DNA of 64,000 nucleotides, taken from NCBI GenBank assembly GCA_965223815.1, contig OZ245019.1:2790001-2854000 (forward strand), in the 5' to 3' direction. The translations under genes and the position numbers were made by a program. Position 1 is the stretch's first letter. The number at the start of each line of letters is the position of its first letter. This document shows, in pieces, positions 59,939 through 64,000 of the stretch. The DNA is from HKST-UBA178 sp965223815 (lineage in GTDB: Bacteria; Pseudomonadota; Gammaproteobacteria; Chromatiales; Chromatiaceae). The notes beneath the pieces were generated by a model. That model was not told the origin of the DNA. It did no database searches and saw nothing but the letters and a program-made list of their open reading frames with translations.

Positions 59939-61597
59939 CTACCCCTCCCGCTTTTTGTATCGCTCGATCTTGAACCGGTCGATTAATCCAGCGGTAGACG
60001 CATCATGCGCTCCCGTTGGCGCCCCTTCCTTCAACTCGCCCAGAATAACGCCGGCCAGGGCTTTCCCTAGTTCCACTCCCCACTGGTCGAAGGAATTGAT
60101 CTGCCAAATGATGCCCTGAACAAATATTTTGTGTTCATACAGCGCAATCAGGGCACCGAGTCTTCTTGGCGTCAGGTTATCTATAAGGATGCTGTTGGTC
60201 GGGCGATTTCCCGGAAAAACCTTATGAGGCAGCAATGCCTCCAGCTGGGCCCCAGTCAGCCCCGACTGCTCAAGTTCCAACCTGGCCTCTTCGGTTGTGC
60301 GACCTCGCATAAGCGCTTCGGTCTGGGCGAAAAAATTGGACAGCAGCTTCAAGTGCTGATCGCCGAGTTCATTATGACTATCGATGGAGGCGATGAAATC
60401 ACTGCTGATCACTTGTGTACCCTGGTGGATCAGCTGATAGAAGGCGTGTTGGCCATCTGTACCCGCTGCTCCCCAAATAACTGGCCCGGTGGTGTACGAC
60501 ACCTCTGCCCCCTGGCGGTTTACCCGTTTGCCGTTACTCTCCATATCTGCCTGCTGAAGATAAGCGGGCAGATATTTAAGGTATTGGTCGTAGGGCAAAA
60601 TCGCATGACTCCCGAAGGCCGCAAAATTGTGATACCAAACACCCAGCATAGCCAACAATACCGGCATGTTCTGAGCAAGTGGGGCGTTCAGAAAATGTAC
60701 ATCCATCTCGTGAGCGCCTGCCAGTAGTTCACGGAAACGCTCCATACCCACGGCTATGGCTATCGGGAGACCAATGGCGGACCATAGGGAGTAGCGCCCA
60801 CCGACCCAGTCCCAAAATCCGTACATATTGGCGGTATCAATGCCGAATGCTTCGACTTCCGCAGCATTGGTCGATATGGCTATAAAATGGCGCGCTATGG
60901 CCGACTCGTCAGCCAATGCTTGCAGACACCAGGCCCGCGCAGCATGGGCGTTTGCTAACGTCTCTTGAGTGGTAAATGTCTTGGAGGCCACCAGAAAGAG
61001 AGTTGTTTCCGGATTCAGAGGCTTTAAGGTTTCGTTGATGTGGGTGGGATCCACATTGGAGACGAAATGCACACGTAAATTGGGGGAGTGGTAATAGCCT
61101 AGCGCCTCGGTCACCATCATCGGACCCAAATTGGATCCTCCGATTCCGATATTCACTACGTCAGTAATTGGACGCCCGGTAAAGCCTTTCCAATCCCCAT
61201 TCCGCAGTGCACGGGTGAATCCCCCCATCTTGTCCAGCACAGAGCGAACACCAGGCATCACATCCACACCGTCGACCACTAGCGGATCGCCGTTGGGATT
61301 GCGTAGGGCTACATGCAGTACCGAGCGGTTTTCGGTATTGTTGATGGCTTCCCCGGCAAACATTCTTTTCGTCCACTCGCCTACTTCCGCGCGCCTGGCC
61401 AATGCCAGGAGGAGATCGATCGTCTCACCATTGATAAGGTTCTTGGAATAATCGAGCAACATACCGCAGCCTTCGATCGACATTCGGTCGAACCTTTCAG
61501 GATCATCAGCAAACAGCTGGCGCATGCTAGATTCCTTCATCGTCGACCAATGCTGCTCGAGAGCTTGCCATTCGCTAGTTTTATCGATTGAGTACAT
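59939..61597 (-). CDS. pgi: Glucose-6-phosphate isomerase
   Basis: A 552-residue Pgi interconverting glucose-6-phosphate and fructose-6-phosphate. Signatures are NIGIGGSNLGPMMVTEAL, the catalytic IWGAAGTDGQHAFYQLIHQG, and the terminal FDQWGVELGKALAG. It is convergent with glgB and divergent from glgA. Confidence 0.95.
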   Translation of the reverse strand: MYSIDKTSEWQALEQHWSTMKESSMRQLFADDPERFDRMSIEGCGMLLDYSKNLINGETIDLLLALARRAEVGEWTKRMFAGEAINNTENRSVLHVALRNPNGDPLVVDGVDVMPGVRSVLDKMGGFTRALRNGDWKGFTGRPITDVVNIGIGGSNLGPMMVTEALGYYHSPNLRVHFVSNVDPTHINETLKPLNPETTLFLVASKTFTTQETLANAHAARAWCLQALADESAIARHFIAISTNAAEVEAFGIDTANMYGFWDWVGGRYSLWSAIGLPIAIAVGMERFRELLAGAHEMDVHFLNAPLAQNMPVLLAMLGVWYHNFAAFGSHAILPYDQYLKYLPAYLQQADMESNGKRVNRQGAEVSYTTGPVIWGAAGTDGQHAFYQLIHQGTQVISSDFIASIDSHNELGDQHLKLLSNFFAQTEALMRGRTTEEARLELEQSGLTGAQLEALLPHKVFPGNRPTNSILIDNLTPRRLGALIALYEHKIFVQGIIWQINSFDQWGVELGKALAGVILGELKEGAPTGAHDASTAGLIDRFKIERYKKREG

Positions 61598-61742
61598 ATA
61601 AAATCACCACAGTTTTAATAGGGATACTCAAGGAATTACCCGAGAAAACCGCTATAATAGCTCAACTTTACCGAGTACTTGCGGCAAAAATGTGACACCA
61701 CCGCAGGAACGCTGCCCGTCTGTAGAGACCCCAACACTCGAG

Positions 61743-63251
61743 ATGATCCCTCCCAAAATGATGCCGCTAAAAGTCCTCTTTGCCGCAAGCGAAGCTCTGC
61801 CGTTGATAAAGACCGGTGGACTAGCCGATGTGGCAGGCAGTCTTCCCCAGGCGCTTGCTGGGCTGGGACACGATGTCCGCCTGGTAATTCCGGCGTACCC
61901 TACAGCAGTCGAAAAAGCCATACCATTGCACCCAGTGGCCACGATAAAGACACCGGGAGGTGGAGACAAGATCCGCATTCTAGAGGGAAGCCTCAGGGGA
62001 GATCTGCCGCTATATCTAATCGATGCGCCCGGACTATTCGACCGAGCCGGCAACCCCTACACCAACGCTACCGGAGTAGATTGGCCGGACAATCCAATGC
62101 GGTTCGCCGTTTTTTGTCATGCCGTGGTCACCATCGCCCTGAATCGTGCGGGACTCAGATGGCAACCCGATCTGGTTCACTGCAACGATTGGCAAACCGG
62201 GTTGGTACCCGCGCTGCTGGCGTCTGAAGATAACCGACCGGCAACGCTTTTCACCATCCACAATCTTGCCTACCAGGGTAATTTTGATCTCGCTACTTTC
62301 AATGCCCTCGGTTTGGACCCTGCACTATGGTCACCCGAAGCGCTTGAGTTTCATCAGCAGTTCTCATTTATCAAAGGCGGGCTGGCCTTCGCTGATTGGA
62401 TCACCACGGTCAGCCCAACCTATGCCCGGGAAATTTGCACCGCCGCCCTTGGTTATGGCCTGGAAGGCTTACTGCAACACCGCGCCGGGAGGCTTCAGGG
62501 AGTGTTGAACGGGATAGACTACACAATCTGGGATCCCGCGACCGACCCGGCTCTAGCTCAACACTTCGATAGCTCTACATTCGAACTCAAAAAGCGCAAC
62601 AAGATCGCACTACAGAAGGAGTTGGGGCTGCCCGAAAACCCTGGGGTTCAGTTATTTGGTCATATCGGCAGGCTCGTGGAACAGAAAGGCGTGGATCTCA
62701 TCCTTAAAGTACTACCCGGGTTTTTAAAGAAATCCAACAGTCAGTTGGTGCTCCTAGGCTCTGGAGACCCCCACCTAGAGAAGGCGTTACTTGAGGCGGC
62801 TGATACGCATCCCGAACGAGTCGCGGCGGTAATCGGTTACGACGAACCCCTTTCACATCGAATAGAGGCCGCCAGTGACTGCTTCCTCATGCCTTCCCGG
62901 TTTGAACCCTGCGGCTTGAATCAGCTCTACAGTCTACGTTACGGAAGCGTCCCTATTGTGCATCGAACCGGCGGTCTCGCAGACACTGTTACGGATGCTA
63001 CACCCAAGAATCTGTTGAGTAACAGTGCCACGGGGTTCGTGTTCGACACTCCCACAGAAGGGGCCCTCTGGCAGGTGATCGAACGCGCCATGGATTTCTG
63101 GGAGCGACCGCCGATTTGGTGGCAGAAGCTTGCCGTAAGCGGTATGTCGCAGGATTTCAGTTGGCACAGCAGCGCTGAGAACTATCTCGGCATATACAAT
63201 CAGTCTATTCAGAATCCGGCACCAAATCCGCTGGCCGGCGAGCTTACCTAG
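61743..63251 (+). CDS. glgA: Glycogen (starch) synthase, GT5
   Basis: A GT5 glycogen synthase. The KTGGLADVAGSLP motif near the N-terminus binds the ADP-glucose phosphate; HCNDWQTGLVPALL, HNLAYQGNF and PSRFEPCGLNQLYSLRYGSVP complete the catalytic face. I start at ATG 61743 (502 residues); the GTG at 61692 gives a 519-residue form and ATGs at 61758/61761 shorter ones. No glgC is in the window, so its ADP-glucose source lies elsewhere. Confidence 0.94.
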   Translation: MIPPKMMPLKVLFAASEALPLIKTGGLADVAGSLPQALAGLGHDVRLVIPAYPTAVEKAIPLHPVATIKTPGGGDKIRILEGSLRGDLPLYLIDAPGLFDRAGNPYTNATGVDWPDNPMRFAVFCHAVVTIALNRAGLRWQPDLVHCNDWQTGLVPALLASEDNRPATLFTIHNLAYQGNFDLATFNALGLDPALWSPEALEFHQQFSFIKGGLAFADWITTVSPTYAREICTAALGYGLEGLLQHRAGRLQGVLNGIDYTIWDPATDPALAQHFDSSTFELKKRNKIALQKELGLPENPGVQLFGHIGRLVEQKGVDLILKVLPGFLKKSNSQLVLLGSGDPHLEKALLEAADTHPERVAAVIGYDEPLSHRIEAASDCFLMPSRFEPCGLNQLYSLRYGSVPIVHRTGGLADTVTDATPKNLLSNSATGFVFDTPTEGALWQVIERAMDFWERPPIWWQKLAVSGMSQDFSWHSSAENYLGIYNQSIQNPAPNPLAGELT

Positions 63252-63276
63252 TGCTCATCATTAGTCCATGCCAAAT

Positions 63277-64000
63277 TCAGCGCTCAACGGTAATGTTATC
63301 GATTAGCCTGGCCTTGCCAAGATAAGCCGCACCTAAAATTGTCAAGCTTCGATCCTCCGGACCCGGATCAGCCAAATCCTCCGCCCGACGAATCTGTAGA
63401 TAGTCGGGCTTGAGCCCTGCATCCTCCAAGGCCTGCTTGCCCGATGCTTGCAGCGCCTTCAGCGATTCTGCTTTCCCATCACTCGCTGTCACTAATTCAG
63501 CCGTCTGCTTGAGCACGCGATATAGTGCCGGTGCCTTAGTCCGTTCCACCCGGGTCAGGTAACCGTTTCTACTGCTCATCGCCAGCCCATCATCCTCCCT
63601 CACTGTGGCGACGCCCTTGATATCCACTGGGATACAGAGATCTTTGACCATCCTGCGGATGACCAAGAGCTGCTGGTAGTCCTTCTCGCCGAATACAGCC
63701 ACGTCCGGCTGCACCATATTAAACAGCTTGCAGACCACGGTAGTTACACCGACGAAATGACCAGGACGTGATGCGCCGCAAAGAATGGATGAGATCCCTG
63801 GTACCTCTACCAATGTCTCCTCCGATCGATTCCTAAAATAAACTTCCGATACCGGGGGATTGAAGAGCAGGTCGGCATTGCGATCAACGAGATGATTACA
63901 ATCATCAGCCAAAGTCTTTGGATATTTATCCAAATCTTCGCCATCACCGAATTGAAGCGGATTAACAAACAGCGATACCACGACCCGATCCGCTTGCTCA
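63277..64000 (-). CDS. panC: Pantothenate synthetase (5' end beyond window)
   Basis: The C-terminal portion (about 240 residues) of PanC, which joins pantoate and beta-alanine using ATP. FVNPLQFGDGEDLDKYPKTL, VFGEKDYQQL and AMSSRNGYL are family signatures. The ATP-binding N-terminal HIGH-like motif lies outside the window, as the frame is open to base 64000; the GTG at 63981 is not the real start. It is convergent with glgA. Confidence 0.95.
   Translation of the reverse strand, partial: EQADRVVVSLFVNPLQFGDGEDLDKYPKTLADDCNHLVDRNADLLFNPPVSEVYFRNRSEETLVEVPGISSILCGASRPGHFVGVTTVVCKLFNMVQPDVAVFGEKDYQQLLVIRRMVKDLCIPVDIKGVATVREDDGLAMSSRNGYLTRVERTKAPALYRVLKQTAELVTASDGKAESLKALQASGKQALEDAGLKPDYLQIRRAEDLADPGPEDRSLTILGAAYLGKARLIDNITVER

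Overview
The window is a piece of a gammaproteobacterial chromosome. The glycogen genes, aerobic hemF, outer-membrane phospholipase A, Mla transport genes, two PEP-CTERM proteins and a Sat-CysC fusion together resemble an environmental Chromatiales or sulfur-bacterium relative. That placement is inference from gene content; no 16S rRNA gene is present.

Bases 1 to about 10,000 are the accessory part: one end of an integrated element resembling a P4-type satellite. A tyrosine integrase lies next to the 3' end of a tRNA-Leu(UAA) gene. Inward come an unknown protein, a short HTH protein, a zinc-finger/Toprim primase, a RepA-type AAA ATPase, an iteron-plus-hairpin block that looks like a replication origin, a Rha-like regulator, a run of small coiled-coil genes and an HGG-motif protein. 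No capsid, tail, portal or conjugation gene is visible and the distal attachment site was not found, so the element probably runs past base 1 or was rearranged. A methyltransferase, a membrane protein and a DUF3102 fragment lie at its far side.

Bases 10,000-27,000 are core-like: a DHH phosphoesterase coupled to APS kinase cysC, phospholipase A (pldA), a lamin-tail-like PEP-CTERM protein, galE, a Sat-CysC fusion, a patatin/Omp85 protein and a GGDEF-EAL protein with a degenerate GGDEF site. A decayed stretch (19.9-24.1 kb) follows with gene remnants and small ORFs, then secreted proteins and an iron-type alcohol dehydrogenase.

Bases 27,468-35,156 hold the most striking system: nine genes on the minus strand, every junction overlapping, ending in a MerR/B12-binding regulator with the Wx9EH signature of LitR/CarH photoreceptors. 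The other eight encode an FAD oxidoreductase, DUF1365, a Cfa-like methyltransferase, a chalcone-isomerase-like protein, an MFS carrier, a DUF3833 lipoprotein, an SDR and an NTF2-like protein. The only visible promoter is flanked by two copies of a 13-bp sequence in inverted orientation. The simplest reading is a light/B12-controlled membrane-lipid modification operon.

Bases 35,200-53,100 carry a MITE-like element touching the end of a SnoaL gene, a PEP-CTERM gene that appears to lack a standard start codon, SpmAB-like and DUF389 membrane proteins, an MlaE-MlaF-MlaD-PqiC lipid transport operon, a Tlc-like MFS protein with a Tat-exported aldo/keto reductase, bacteriohemerythrin, hemF and small redox genes. 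Bases 53,100-63,300 are a storage-polysaccharide locus (galU, malQ, GH57, glgB, pgi, glgA) without glgC or glgP in view. The window ends inside panC.
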